Assembly: GCF_000220255.1 (NCBI RefSeq)
Contig: NZ_GL982514.1
Span: 490,436-554,435 of the forward strand
DNA from: Prevotella pallens ATCC 700821
GTDB taxonomy: Bacteria; Bacteroidota; Bacteroidia; Bacteroidales; Bacteroidaceae
Direction: 5' to 3'
Length of the DNA stretch: 64,000 bases
Under the pieces are notes generated by a model. That model saw nothing but the letters and a program-made list of their open reading frames with translations. It was not told the DNA's origin and did no database searches. A program made the position numbers and the translations under genes. Of the stretch, positions 1-8,490 are shown in pieces (the stretch's first letter is position 1; every line of letters begins with the position of its first letter).

Positions 1-1
1 T

Positions 2-562
2 TATGGTATTTATGTTGTTTGTATAGAAACTTTAAAGAGGTTTCTTACAAGTAAACAAATAAAGAGCAAAAATATCTTGAAAGTCTTTCAGGATAATTCT
101 GAATTATATATAGAATCATTAAAAAAAGGGGTATGGATTCCTATTGTGCCCATCAATTCAATAGATTATGAAATTCTGATAGGTAGTGATGAATTTATAA
201 AAGACCATTGGAATAAAGTTTTTACCTATGATGCTTTTAACCTAAATGTTGAAGATAATAACATTTGGATTGGTTCTTTAGGGAGTTTAGCAAATTTTAA
301 AATAAGCCAGTTTAAGAATCCAACATTAGAAAGTTTATCTTATCAGACTTTAGATGGTGAAACATTATATAAAGGATTCAGAATAAAACTCGAAAAAGGC
401 AAATATCGTGTGGCTATATCTGGTTATAAAAAAAGAATAATGCCCGACAATAGCACCATTTATGGTTATGGTTTTAACTTTGAACATACTGATGAGTTTA
501 CAAGTTATAACGATCCGCGTGAAGACGAACAATACAACTTTAATATAACAACGTTGAATTAA
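2..562 (+). CDS. Hypothetical protein, 5'-truncated by the window edge
   Basis: The reading frame is open from the first bases of the window, so the gene begins upstream. The first possible internal start is a TTG at 77, which is probably not the true start. About 186 residues are visible, rich in Lys, Asn, Ile and aromatic residues, with no membrane segment, signal peptide or motif I recognise. It is followed after 40 bases by a second small gene on the same strand. From its place at the head of a run of immunity-like genes it may be an immunity protein or a toxin-associated domain. That is inference from context only. Confidence 0.55.
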   Translation, partial: YGIYVVCIETLKRFLTSKQIKSKNILKVFQDNSELYIESLKKGVWIPIVPINSIDYEILIGSDEFIKDHWNKVFTYDAFNLNVEDNNIWIGSLGSLANFKISQFKNPTLESLSYQTLDGETLYKGFRIKLEKGKYRVAISGYKKRIMPDNSTIYGYGFNFEHTDEFTSYNDPREDEQYNFNITTLN

Positions 563-602
563 ATTTTAGAAACAACAAAGTATTGTAAAACATTATAAGC
601 AA

Positions 603-914
603 ATGAGTAACTTAGTATTAAACAAACAAGAATATAAAGAGATATTGTCCACTCTTAATACAACAATAGGCTATATAGATAAAATTGGATCTGGTTTCTA
701 TGGTAAAGAAGAGACAGCTTTAGCACTGTTATTGGGTTTTAGAGAGAATAAAACTCTAGACCAATTAGCACATATAAGATATATTCTTCAGATTGCAATG
801 GAAAAACAATTATCAAACGAGGAATATGATGAAATAATAGAACAAGAAGAAAAAGTATGGAAACCACCTTATAATAGTTCAAAAGAGGAATTGCTATTAA
901 TGTTAGAAAAGTAG
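603..914 (+). CDS. Small hypothetical protein (103 aa) of the immunity-like island
   Basis: ATG start at 603, 40 bases after the preceding same-strand gene, so probably co-transcribed with it. The protein looks largely alpha-helical and acidic towards its C-terminus, and is soluble with no signal peptide. I do not recognise the family. Small helical acidic proteins are common among bacterial immunity proteins, and the neighbours fit that, but function cannot be assigned. After its stop codon the same frame stays open to 1052 (see the BrnT-like tail finding). Confidence 0.5.
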   Translation: MSNLVLNKQEYKEILSTLNTTIGYIDKIGSGFYGKEETALALLLGFRENKTLDQLAHIRYILQIAMEKQLSNEEYDEIIEQEEKVWKPPYNSSKEELLLMLEK

Positions 915-1048
915 TTTTACATTATTCCCAAGCTGTTATTTTTTAGAAAAAATATATTCGGTAGCTTTGTACAATTACACTTAGAAATGATGGGGTTACA
1001 TAATACTACTTTTTCGTGGGAAGTTAAAAAAGATGCTGCAAATAGATT

Positions 1049-1648
1049 ATGAAACAAATTGAAGCAAAAGATTTTCTATTTTATTATAATCCGAATATTG
1101 AGGAACTTATAATTTCATCTGGTTTAAAATTTATAAAAAGAAATAATGATGAATTTAAGGTAGACTTAAATCCAAATGGTGAATCTGAACTTGCAACTGT
1201 TGATTTTGTTAATTTAGATACCAATAAAAAACATTTGATATGTAGTATCGGCGATAAATCTGTTCCAGCTACCATAAATACATATTTCCATATTAATATG
1301 TTGGGGTTTAAAGTTGTAATGGATAAATGGAAAAATATTAAAAGTAATAACGACCTTGATAAAATAGACTTATTTTTTACTGGCAACAAGTTTGAACATC
1401 TTTATATAAGTAAGGTGAAAAATTATAACGTTATTGATTCCATAAGGATATTTAACGAAGAGGTACAATACTTTGTTGTAAAAAACAAACCACAGTTTAT
1501 AAAAGAAGTTATAAGAGAAATATCATTATGCGACGATTGTATCAAAATAGACACAGAAAGTAATAGCTTTAATTATAAATTAGATGTAAACAACAATGTT
1601 TTATCGTTTTTACACAGTGCTTTTAAACTAATAGAGTTGCCAAAATAA
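1049..1648 (+). CDS. Hypothetical protein (199 aa) of the immunity-like island
   Basis: ATG start at 1049. The start overlaps the stop of a short upstream frame by the ATGA arrangement. A TAnnTTTG-type element (TAGCTTTG, 962-969) lies upstream and could be its promoter. The sequence is soluble and mixed alpha/beta with no recognised motif. The base composition is very AT-rich like its neighbours and unlike the housekeeping genes further right, consistent with acquired DNA. Function unknown. Confidence 0.5.
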   Translation: MKQIEAKDFLFYYNPNIEELIISSGLKFIKRNNDEFKVDLNPNGESELATVDFVNLDTNKKHLICSIGDKSVPATINTYFHINMLGFKVVMDKWKNIKSNNDLDKIDLFFTGNKFEHLYISKVKNYNVIDSIRIFNEEVQYFVVKNKPQFIKEVIREISLCDDCIKIDTESNSFNYKLDVNNNVLSFLHSAFKLIELPK

Positions 1649-1880
1649 TGTTTCGTTAAAAGAGAATTACCATAGAAAGCAGAACTCTATTTGCTACAAA
1701 ATTGTGATATTTACGCCTGTTTATATGGCTTTATATGGGTGTATTTTGTGCGTGATATACTGAATTTTGCCTTCTTAATAGGAAGATGAAAAGCAACAAT
1801 AAATTGTCTTTCGTTCGGTTTTAACACTATTATAAGGCGATATAAAAGTAGAATTACGCACTATTTTCAGCATATTCGTC

Positions 1881-2366
1881 TCAACTATATTTTTCTGGTA
1901 AAGGAAATATTTTTTCATTTTCGGGATAGTTTTCTATATTGCCAGATAGCCATAATTCAAAAGTCTGATAGTTGTCGAAGAAACCATAAATATATCCTTT
2001 CTTTAATAGGGCTAAATATTCGTTGGTTGGTATTTTTATTAAGTTGCCATGTCGCATTGTTTGCGACTGTTTTATAAAAAGTTCTTTATTATAGGATAGA
2101 AATACAGCCAAATCGGGAAAACTGATATTCTCTTTTTCTAAATCAATATATCCTATCAATTTCCATATCTTTTTTCTAACGGCGGTTTCTTTACACGCTT
2201 TATATGTTTTAAATCCAACACATAACAAATCATTTATATCTGTAACAGGCTTTTCAGCAATATAATCGAATATTCCAAAACTAAATTGTTCTATCCAGCA
2301 TACATAAACATATTTTCCATTGGATAATGCTATTTCATATACATTGCCATATTTATTTTTACCCAT
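1881..2366 (-). CDS. Imm26-like immunity protein, copy 1
   Basis: 161 residues. The N-terminus KNKYGNVYEIALSNGKYVYV has the 'YGNVYEI..-NGKYxYVCWI' pattern that I associate with the Imm26 immunity family of polymorphic toxin systems. The protein is closely paralogous to the one at 6949-7443 along its whole length: both have the Y-I-D-L-E-K-E-N core, a 'LLKKGYI-GFFD' segment and the same C-terminal tail IFPLPEKYS. Such proteins are cytoplasmic and neutralise an incoming toxin. No toxin gene is next to it here. The two copies about 5 kb apart indicate duplication or repeated capture within the island. Confidence 0.6.
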   Translation of the reverse strand: MGKNKYGNVYEIALSNGKYVYVCWIEQFSFGIFDYIAEKPVTDINDLLCVGFKTYKACKETAVRKKIWKLIGYIDLEKENISFPDLAVFLSYNKELFIKQSQTMRHGNLIKIPTNEYLALLKKGYIYGFFDNYQTFELWLSGNIENYPENEKIFPLPEKYS

Positions 2367-2462
2367 AACCTATTTATTATTTTTCGTTTGTGCCATTTTC
2401 CGTTTCTATTATTATCAATAAAGATAGTAGGAAAAAACTGCCTTGATTAGAACTACTTATTT

Positions 2463-2918
2463 TTAAGAACCTAATTCGATAAAGTCTTCAAAATAATCTT
2501 CGAACGACGAAAAAAGCTTTTCTGGTTTTCCAAGAATCATTTTTTCTGTATCATTATATGCAACATTTACCCCATAAATAGTGCTATCGTCTAATTCTTC
2601 TTTTTCAGAAACCTTGTATAAAGTAAGATATTCGCCCACTTCGTAATTAAGTACAATAAAATTGTTTGAAAGATTTAGTTCATTTCTCATTTGCTTCGTA
2701 ACTTCCACAACCGAATAAATAACACTATTTTCATCTTTTGCTATACCCAATATATTTACATCTCCAAAATTGCACATTCCACATTGAGATAAAAACATTT
2801 TGTATTGCTTGGGAAGTTTAATATTTAGTTCGTTTTCAACATTAAGAATTTGTTCGTTATCAGCCCCTAACCAATATTCAAATTCTTCGTTTTGTTTTAA
2901 TTTTGTTATATAGTCCAT
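2463..2918 (-). CDS. SUKH-family (SMI1/KNR4-like) immunity protein
   Basis: 151 residues. The segment ENELNIKLPKQYKMFLSQCG is the classic SUKH N-terminal helix-turn signature (E..L...LP..Y..FL...NG). The C-terminus ends with the expected SSFEDYFEDFIE helix. SUKH proteins are cytoplasmic immunity proteins for nuclease and other toxins of polymorphic toxin systems. The gene is in tandem with the SUKH-like gene 3013-3486 on the same strand, 94 bases apart, and they could share a transcript. Family assignment is fairly firm. The cognate toxin cannot be inferred. Confidence 0.72.
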   Translation of the reverse strand: MDYITKLKQNEEFEYWLGADNEQILNVENELNIKLPKQYKMFLSQCGMCNFGDVNILGIAKDENSVIYSVVEVTKQMRNELNLSNNFIVLNYEVGEYLTLYKVSEKEELDDSTIYGVNVAYNDTEKMILGKPEKLFSSFEDYFEDFIELGS

Positions 2919-3012
2919 AAATATTTTATCAATGACGTGTAAAAATGCCCCTCAAAAAAGTAGTTGTTATTTGCAAATGTAAATAGCGTTTTATTTCATT
3001 AAATAGTAAAAT

Positions 3013-3486
3013 TTATTTAAGCGTCCAATTCTCTAACGAAGAACAAAAATCATTAAAATTAGGAGCAATCTCTATTAGTCCTTCTTCAATGGAATATTCA
3101 TGGTAAAAAGCCTTAATTATTCCTGTTGAAATTTCTATCCAAACATCATTACCGCAGCCATCATCAGCAAAAGGAATATGAGTTTTTATAAAACATTCTA
3201 ACTCCTTATCTTCTTCCAATAGAAGCTTTCTATTAGTAATTATATCTTCGATTTTTAAAAAGAAACCTATTTCTATTTTATCCCAATCAGCTTTTTCAAC
3301 AGAATAAAATAAGTGTCTAAACATCATAGCTTGCTTTGGAAAAAAGACACCATCGTAAGTTTGACAAAATTGAATAAAGCTATTTATTTTATCACCAGTA
3401 ATCTCCAATAACTGCCTTATTTCCGACTCTGAAAGTAGAGATTTTCTACCTTCATACACTAACTTACTATCTGTAAATAGATTCAT
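3013..3486 (-). CDS. SUKH-like (SMI1/KNR4-type) immunity protein
   Basis: 157 residues. The C-terminal half, with FADDGCGNDVWIEISTGII, then a Y-H-E-Y strand and a final 'NFNDFCSSLE' helix, matches the later part of SUKH domains (FA.DG.GN...ID..TG.V......F..FL). The N-terminal half is more divergent. It is the first gene of a minus-strand pair with 2463-2918. A CAAATATA (TATATTTG on the coding strand) at 3549-3556 is a plausible -7 promoter element 62 bases upstream. The role is probably toxin neutralisation in the cytoplasm. Confidence 0.65.
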   Translation of the reverse strand: MNLFTDSKLVYEGRKSLLSESEIRQLLEITGDKINSFIQFCQTYDGVFFPKQAMMFRHLFYSVEKADWDKIEIGFFLKIEDIITNRKLLLEEDKELECFIKTHIPFADDGCGNDVWIEISTGIIKAFYHEYSIEEGLIEIAPNFNDFCSSLENWTLK

Positions 3487-3717
3487 TTCTTATTTTTATT
3501 ATTTATATACACCTTGCTTATGCAAGGTAAAACCAAAGTTTACAACTGCAAATATAGTTAGTTTGGCTGAAAAATCATCATCTTATTTTTATAAAATCAG
3601 TTTTATATTGCACGTTGCCGATTTATCTATCTTTTAAGTAGTTATGCATAAAGCATAAAGAAATAAAAGCTAAACAAGAAACATATTTTATGATAATAAA
3701 AAAGATAATTAAATTCT

Positions 3718-3845
3718 TTCAAAAATATAATTACAAATTTAAAATTTATAATTATGTTTTTATGGTTTTATAATTATGTTTTTCAAACAACATTATAATT
3801 TACACTTAGGCTATATAAAACTTCAAATAAAAATAACTATATTTG
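3718..3845. repeat. AT-rich intergenic segment shared with 7537-7612, plus promoter
   Basis: The 390-base gap between two divergent genes holds an extremely AT-rich block (3718-3795) with two TTATAATTA-type cores about 30 bases apart. The same block, in the same order and followed by the same AACATTAT, recurs at 7537-7612. TATATTTG at 3838-3845 is a good -7 element for the gene at 3878. Shared intergenic sequence between unrelated immunity genes is a feature of recombinase-associated immunity arrays in Bacteroidales. Confidence 0.4.
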
Positions 3846-3877
3846 CAGCTACTTACTATAGTTTAACAACATAAAAA

Positions 3878-4327
3878 ATGGCATATACACAAGAGAACTT
3901 TCAAGAATGGATATTCTTCATCTCTGATAAGATGGAATATTTTACTGACGAATTTGCAAAAGAACACAATCTGACACTCAATTATAGTATTAAGTCGTTA
4001 GATGATTTAGAAAAATGGATTCTTTCTAATTTCAGACATCATAACGATTTAATAGCGAAAAAAGAATTGTTAGACTATCTAACCATTTATATTGGAGAAA
4101 CTTTCCGAAAACATATTGGCGGCAAATGGTTTATTGACTTAAAAAATAAGAAAAATGCATATTATAGTATGCCTGTTCTTACTGATGAAACTTATATAGG
4201 TGAGACATTTGTAGCACCAATGACCTTTGCAACTGCTTGTATTAGTAGGAATAAAGGAAATTACATCAGTACCATTCTTCTGAATTGTATGGAAGATATG
4301 GGAATTCAGTTGGATTCTAAGGTTTAA
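3878..4327 (+). CDS. Hypothetical protein (149 aa), immunity-like
   Basis: ATG start at 3878, 33 bases after a TATATTTG -7 element. The protein is soluble, with no signal peptide. The segments YIGETFRKHIGGKW and TYIGETFVAPMTFATA repeat the YIGETF sequence. This pattern (a 'YlGE.. ....gg.W' strand-helix unit) resembles uncharacterised cytoplasmic domains found beside toxins, but I cannot name the family with confidence. The next gene (NERD protein) starts 68 bases downstream on the same strand. A role as an immunity protein is inference from the surroundings. Confidence 0.5.
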   Translation: MAYTQENFQEWIFFISDKMEYFTDEFAKEHNLTLNYSIKSLDDLEKWILSNFRHHNDLIAKKELLDYLTIYIGETFRKHIGGKWFIDLKNKKNAYYSMPVLTDETYIGETFVAPMTFATACISRNKGNYISTILLNCMEDMGIQLDSKV

Positions 4328-4394
4328 CAACGTATAGTAATAGATAATCGTTAGTAAGAGTTTAAAACAATTTAGTAAAATTAGGTAAGGAGTT

Positions 4395-5132
4395 ATGGAG
4401 GTTACTATATTAGCAATAATAGTCGTAGTAATTCTATTGATACATTTTAGCCGGAATAAGAGAAAAGGGAGGTATGGTGAAAAACGTGTTGCTACTATTC
4501 TTAATTCTTTGCCTGATGAATATACTATCTTTAATGATGTATATATCGAAGAAAATGGGAAAAGTACCCAAATAGATCATGTAGTATTTTCGCCATATGG
4601 CATCTTTGTTATTGAGACTAAGCAATATAAAGGGTGGATATATGGAGATGAACGAGCAAGTTTTTGGACTAAAAACATATATGGTAATAAATATGAGTTT
4701 TACAATCCTTTGTTTCAGAATTATGGACACGTCAAAGCTTTAGAATCTCTATTAGGCTTTCCTTACCAATATTTTATTCCAATAGTCGTCTTTATTGGCG
4801 ATGTAACTATCAAAGGGGACTATCCCAATCATAATGTAGTGTATGAAAATGAATTACTGGACACTATAAAATATCATATTAGTGTTTTATTACCAGATGA
4901 CAAATTAAAATGGGCTATCAATAGGTTGGCATATTCAAGTTTTGAGACAAGTGATACCGCAAAAGAACATATAATCCAAGTAAAAGAGAGGATTAGTCAG
5001 TACAACTCGATAATTAACAATGGTATTTGCCCACGTTGTGGAGGTAAACTCGTTCTTCGTCAAGGTAGATATAGGAATTTTTGGGGTTGTAACAACTATC
5101 CTCATTGCCACTATATAGTGAAGGATTATTAA
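4395..5132 (+). CDS. NERD-domain protein with C-terminal topoisomerase-type zinc finger
   Basis: 245 residues. One N-terminal membrane helix (about residues 2-18) is followed by a NERD (nuclease-related) domain: GRYGEKRVATIL, then the putative active-site pattern IDHVV ... GIFVIETKQYKGW (D, E-x-K as in restriction-endonuclease folds). The C-terminus (about residues 212-245) has CPRCGGKLVLR and GCNNYPHCHYI, a C4 zinc ribbon as in type IA topoisomerase tails. This membrane-anchored arrangement is common in bacteria, is thought to act on DNA or RNA, and is frequent in defence-rich regions. It lies 68 bases after the preceding gene, so may be co-transcribed. Confidence 0.8.
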   Translation: MEVTILAIIVVVILLIHFSRNKRKGRYGEKRVATILNSLPDEYTIFNDVYIEENGKSTQIDHVVFSPYGIFVIETKQYKGWIYGDERASFWTKNIYGNKYEFYNPLFQNYGHVKALESLLGFPYQYFIPIVVFIGDVTIKGDYPNHNVVYENELLDTIKYHISVLLPDDKLKWAINRLAYSSFETSDTAKEHIIQVKERISQYNSIINNGICPRCGGKLVLRQGRYRNFWGCNNYPHCHYIVKDY

Positions 5133-5426
5133 ATGGAGTATATGTATAATGCAGAAGTTAAATTGTATTGCTAGAATTTAAGAAACTAAACGTTAGGAAA
5201 ATAGCAATTTTAGAGATATAGTAGAAACTCTAAGAAACAAAACAAGGTTAGGTTTACGGATAGTGAATTTAAATGTATTTAAATTTTGTATTATCTGTTA
5301 AATGTGTTGTATAAAAGAGATGTATAATACAATAATGATTATGACATTCCAAACATTCTGAAAATTGCTTCCTTGGTTAGTTGAAAGCAAAAGTAACTAT
5401 TTTCCACACATTTCTTTCACAAAAAG

Positions 5427-5858
5427 TTATGATAGGTCGAAAAACCATTCAAGAAAAGTGTTGAAATTGGACCATTGTGGCTTTAATTTTCCCTGCTGAA
5501 AGTCGTTGTAAACCTTTCCAAGTGTAAGTTCTAATACTTCGCCTGTGCGCCTATTATAGAAAAATCCACCCTCTCCTTCAAAACTATCGAGTGGAATATA
5601 CTCTTCTGGCAAGTTGAAAACAGACCTCATACTCTCCATTTGTTCGTAATAAATTGAGTTTATTGCAAACCAACAAACGTTATATAACTCTGCACGATTG
5701 CCAGAAAATGTTGTTTGATTTGTATAAAGATTAAACTGAGCAAAGGGAGTTTCAAGGTTAATCCCTAAGTCTGACATTACTTTTTTATAGGTTTCGTCTT
5801 CCGTATCATCGTACATTCCGTTTTCTATCAAGTAGTTTTTTACTTTCTCCGACAACAT
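5427..5858 (-). CDS. SUKH-like immunity protein
   Basis: 143 residues. The C-terminal half FEGEGGFFYNRRTGEVLELT followed by a 'FNTFLEWFF' helix fits the end of SUKH/SMI1-type domains (strand, TG turn, strand, then the closing aromatic helix). The N-terminal part lacks an obvious LP..Y..FL signature, so this is a divergent member or a neighbouring fold. Monocistronic on the minus strand. A role in toxin neutralisation is inferred from fold resemblance and the neighbouring immunity genes. Confidence 0.55.
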   Translation of the reverse strand: MLSEKVKNYLIENGMYDDTEDETYKKVMSDLGINLETPFAQFNLYTNQTTFSGNRAELYNVCWFAINSIYYEQMESMRSVFNLPEEYIPLDSFEGEGGFFYNRRTGEVLELTLGKVYNDFQQGKLKPQWSNFNTFLEWFFDLS

Positions 5859-5990
5859 AAATATGGTTTTATATAAGTTTATTTTCTATTTTCCGTTCTA
5901 TTTTTAGTTTAAGCAAACTGCATTATCGTTTGTTTCAACGCTCTATTTCATCAACATCAAAATTGTTTTCATTTCGCTATTCATTGCTAA

Positions 5991-6101
5991 CTATTTATAA
6001 ACCTCTGCAAAACTGTAAACTTCGGGTGTAATGACCTTACTATCGTTACAACCTACAGTTAGTAAAACTAATATAAGCGAGGCAAAATCATAGAATTGCG
6101 T
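5991..6101 (-). pseudogene. Remnant of a small lipoprotein gene
   Basis: On the minus strand an open frame without any start codon reads ASLILVLLTVGC and continues to a stop at 5991. This is a typical lipoprotein signal peptide with a lipobox (TVGC) and a short mature part. The frame is closed by a TAA just upstream, and an ATG at about 6110 is out of frame with it. It therefore looks like the decayed 5' end of a lipoprotein gene. The rest of the 385-base gap 5859-6243 holds nothing else I can name apart from the promoter of the next gene. Confidence 0.35.
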
Positions 6102-6177
6102 TTAATGTTCATACGCATAATGTTTGTTAAGCGAGCACAAAAATAGTAATTTTTTCCATTTTCTGCAAAACAATTCC

Positions 6178-6185
6178 TATCTTTG
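6178..6185 (+). promoter_or_regulatory. -7 promoter element of the secreted protein gene
   Basis: TATCTTTG matches the Bacteroidota -7 consensus TAnnTTTG and lies 58 bases before the ATG at 6244. No good TTTG was seen at the -33 position. Its place rules out start codons further upstream for that gene. Confidence 0.4.
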
Positions 6186-6243
6186 TTGCGATAGATTATT
6201 AAAAGAAAACATATTTTATAGCCGTTTAAATTTAACAAATAAG

Positions 6244-6870
6244 ATGAAAAGATACATTATTCTTTTTTTAATTATAACATTCATATTTCCGTGTACTGCA
6301 CAAAATTTAAACAATATGAAAAAACCAGAGAAGTTTAATTACAAATATTATAAAAGTAAACTTTCTCCGAATACAAGTTATAAAGAATATACAGAGGAAG
6401 ATGGAACTATTGTTTGTGTTAGTTTTGAAAAAGACGTTAATTGGATTGTTACGATAAAGCCATTAACCTTTAAAAAAAATGCCAAAATGTATTATAAAAA
6501 TGGCTTTTTAGACACCGAAGGCGATTGGTTTTATTGCTCAAATATAAAAATTGGTATTTGGCGTGAGTACGATAAAAAGGGTAAACTGATAAAAGAAAAA
6601 GACGAAGACCAGAAATTTGAAAACTTAAAAATAAAACCTAAAGAGTTGCTTCTTTGGTTAGAAAAAGAAGGTTGGATAGATTTAACAACAGGAAAAGGAC
6701 AACAAACAAGTGTTTCTGATGGTCCTTTCCACATTAACTTTGTGTCTCGTAATAACCAAAATGCCAAATGGTTTATACATCGTAAAACTATTTTTGGTGA
6801 AGAATATATTGTTATAGATGCAGAAACTGGAGAAATAACTTCGCGTGAGAATATATACAACAGAGAATAA
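6244..6870 (+). CDS. Secreted hypothetical protein (208 aa)
   Basis: The start is placed at 6244 because the residues that follow (MKRYIILFLIITFIFPCTAQ) form a clear Sec signal peptide ending in a signal peptidase I site, and because the promoter element lies just upstream. The mature protein is Lys-rich. One stretch, YYKNGFLDTEGDWFY, then GIWREYDKKGKLIKEK, resembles MORN-like repeats. The C-terminus has the strand pattern EEYIVIDAETGEITSRE. It is probably exported to the periplasm or outer membrane, which would suit an immunity protein against a periplasm-acting toxin, but this is inference. Confidence 0.6.
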   Translation: MKRYIILFLIITFIFPCTAQNLNNMKKPEKFNYKYYKSKLSPNTSYKEYTEEDGTIVCVSFEKDVNWIVTIKPLTFKKNAKMYYKNGFLDTEGDWFYCSNIKIGIWREYDKKGKLIKEKDEDQKFENLKIKPKELLLWLEKEGWIDLTTGKGQQTSVSDGPFHINFVSRNNQNAKWFIHRKTIFGEEYIVIDAETGEITSRENIYNRE

Positions 6871-6948
6871 GTTAGGATTAAAGCAAAAACTGCCATTTCT
6901 CCCTATTATAGTTTCGCAGTAATAGGGAAAAATGGCGAGTATTTTTTT

Positions 6949-7443
6949 CTAACTATATTTTTCTGGTAAAGGAAAAATTTCTTCATTGGCAGGATAATTA
7001 TCTAAATTCTTTGTTAGCCATAATTCAAAAATATTTGGTTTATCAAAGAATCCTGCAATATATCCTTTTTTTAAAAGACTAATATAGTAATCTGTGGGAG
7101 CATAATAAGAATTTCCATTTCTCATTATTCTCGATTGCTCTATAAAATGTTCTTTGTCATTTGACATAAATATTGCCAAATCGGGAAATTCTATATTTTC
7201 TTTTTCCAAATCGATATGCCCAATTAGCTGCCATATTTTTTTTCTAATTGCGGTTTCTTTGCCCGATATGTATATTTTAAAACCAACAGATAAAAGACTA
7301 TCTAAGTTGTCTACTGGTTTTTCTGAATGGTAATTAAATACTCCAAAGCTGAATTGTTTTATCCAACAAATATAAGTATATTTTCCGTTAGGCAACTTTA
7401 TCTCGTAAACATTGCCATATTTATTTTTTCCTTTTTTCTCCAA
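6949..7443 (-). CDS. Imm26-like immunity protein, copy 2
   Basis: 164 residues, paralogous over its full length to 1881-2366. Shared segments include KNKYGNVYEI, the NGKY-Y-CWI-QFSFG core, IDLEKENI, LLKKGYI-GFFD and the identical C-terminus IFPLPEKYS. It is therefore a second Imm26-like immunity gene in the same island. CAAATATA (TATATTTG on the coding strand) at 7519-7526 is a likely -7 element 75 bases upstream. The copies differ at many positions, so they probably recognise different toxin variants. That is inference. Confidence 0.6.
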   Translation of the reverse strand: MEKKGKNKYGNVYEIKLPNGKYTYICWIKQFSFGVFNYHSEKPVDNLDSLLSVGFKIYISGKETAIRKKIWQLIGHIDLEKENIEFPDLAIFMSNDKEHFIEQSRIMRNGNSYYAPTDYYISLLKKGYIAGFFDKPNIFELWLTKNLDNYPANEEIFPLPEKYS

Positions 7444-7536
7444 GCTGATAATTTCTTTATTGTTTCGCTTTGTTCTGCAAATAAATACATTTGCAAAAGG
7501 TGCTGTTTATCACCAGTGCAAATATAATAAAAAATG

Positions 7537-7612
7537 GGAGAAATATAATTATAAAATAGAAAAATTATAATTATAAATTTTTGTTTTATAATTACAATTT
7601 AGTTGGAACATT
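7537..7612. repeat. AT-rich intergenic segment, second copy
   Basis: Matches 3718-3795: an AAATATAATTA block, a TTATAATTAT block, then TTTTATAATTA and AACATTAT in the same order. It lies between two same-strand genes of the immunity-like island. Confidence 0.4.
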
Positions 7613-7717
7613 ATTACGGCTGTAAAAGCGTAAAGTAGACTATGTAGGAACAATAATAAAATGGCTGTATTTAAAGAATGTATGATGGTTAAACCCTTTC
7701 TGCGGATTATAAAATTG

Positions 7718-8308
7718 CTACCACGAAATTCGTTCTACGAATAAAGATTGTTGGCTTTTCCAAAAAGAGTCTTCACGTATGTCAATTCCTAATTTAACAC
7801 AATAGGAAATAAGAATTTCTTTATTTAATCGTTGTTTTATTATTTTTCTTTCATAAAACTCTTTTACCTCAAAAGGTTGTATTTCTCCTTCGCAATAAAA
7901 TTTCCATTTAGGATCTTTCATCGCATAAACAGTTCGCAACCTTTTTCCATTTTTTATACAGCTAAATTCATTTAATGCGTCGGGAATATTGTTTGCGCTT
8001 ATTCTAAAACTATATGCTTTTAATTTTAAGTCGTTTGTAAGTACATGAATCAACGTACCTAAACCATCAGAATAGTTTGAGAACATTATACATTTGTTTT
8101 TACACAACTTTGGGGTAAAAAAATACAGCTTTTGAAAATGTGCACCGCCTGTAGGTGGACATAAGTGGTAGAGATTAAACTGAAATGGAGAATCTATTAT
8201 TCTGTACTTATCATCACTTCCCCACTTTTCCAGAATATACTTCTTTATTTGCTCTAAAGATGTATCGAGATATGTAAAAGTGAAATATTTGAATCTATCT
8301 ATTTGCAT
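7718..8308 (-). CDS. Hypothetical protein (196 aa), last gene of the immunity-like island
   Basis: A soluble protein rich in aromatic and basic residues with no signal peptide. It has the stretch SPFQFNLYHLCPPTGGAHFQ followed by a strand-rich region, and a Lys/Arg-rich C-terminal third. I do not recognise the family. It borders the housekeeping gene trmB on the same strand (182 bases between), so the right-hand end of the accessory island lies near 8.3-8.5 kb. It may be an immunity protein by association. Confidence 0.5.
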   Translation of the reverse strand: MQIDRFKYFTFTYLDTSLEQIKKYILEKWGSDDKYRIIDSPFQFNLYHLCPPTGGAHFQKLYFFTPKLCKNKCIMFSNYSDGLGTLIHVLTNDLKLKAYSFRISANNIPDALNEFSCIKNGKRLRTVYAMKDPKWKFYCEGEIQPFEVKEFYERKIIKQRLNKEILISYCVKLGIDIREDSFWKSQQSLFVERISW

Positions 8309-8490
8309 GGCTTTCTTTTGCTATTACCTTCTTTTTCAAAGCATTTTTCACTCTTTCTACTAAGCCTCATAATGAAAACTGTGGAAACAAGCATATTAAA
8401 TTATGGTTCTATAAAAGGACAAAACTGCGTAACAGTGAAATTAAAAACTATTTATTTCCGTTATATTACACCATTTATTGCAACCGAATA

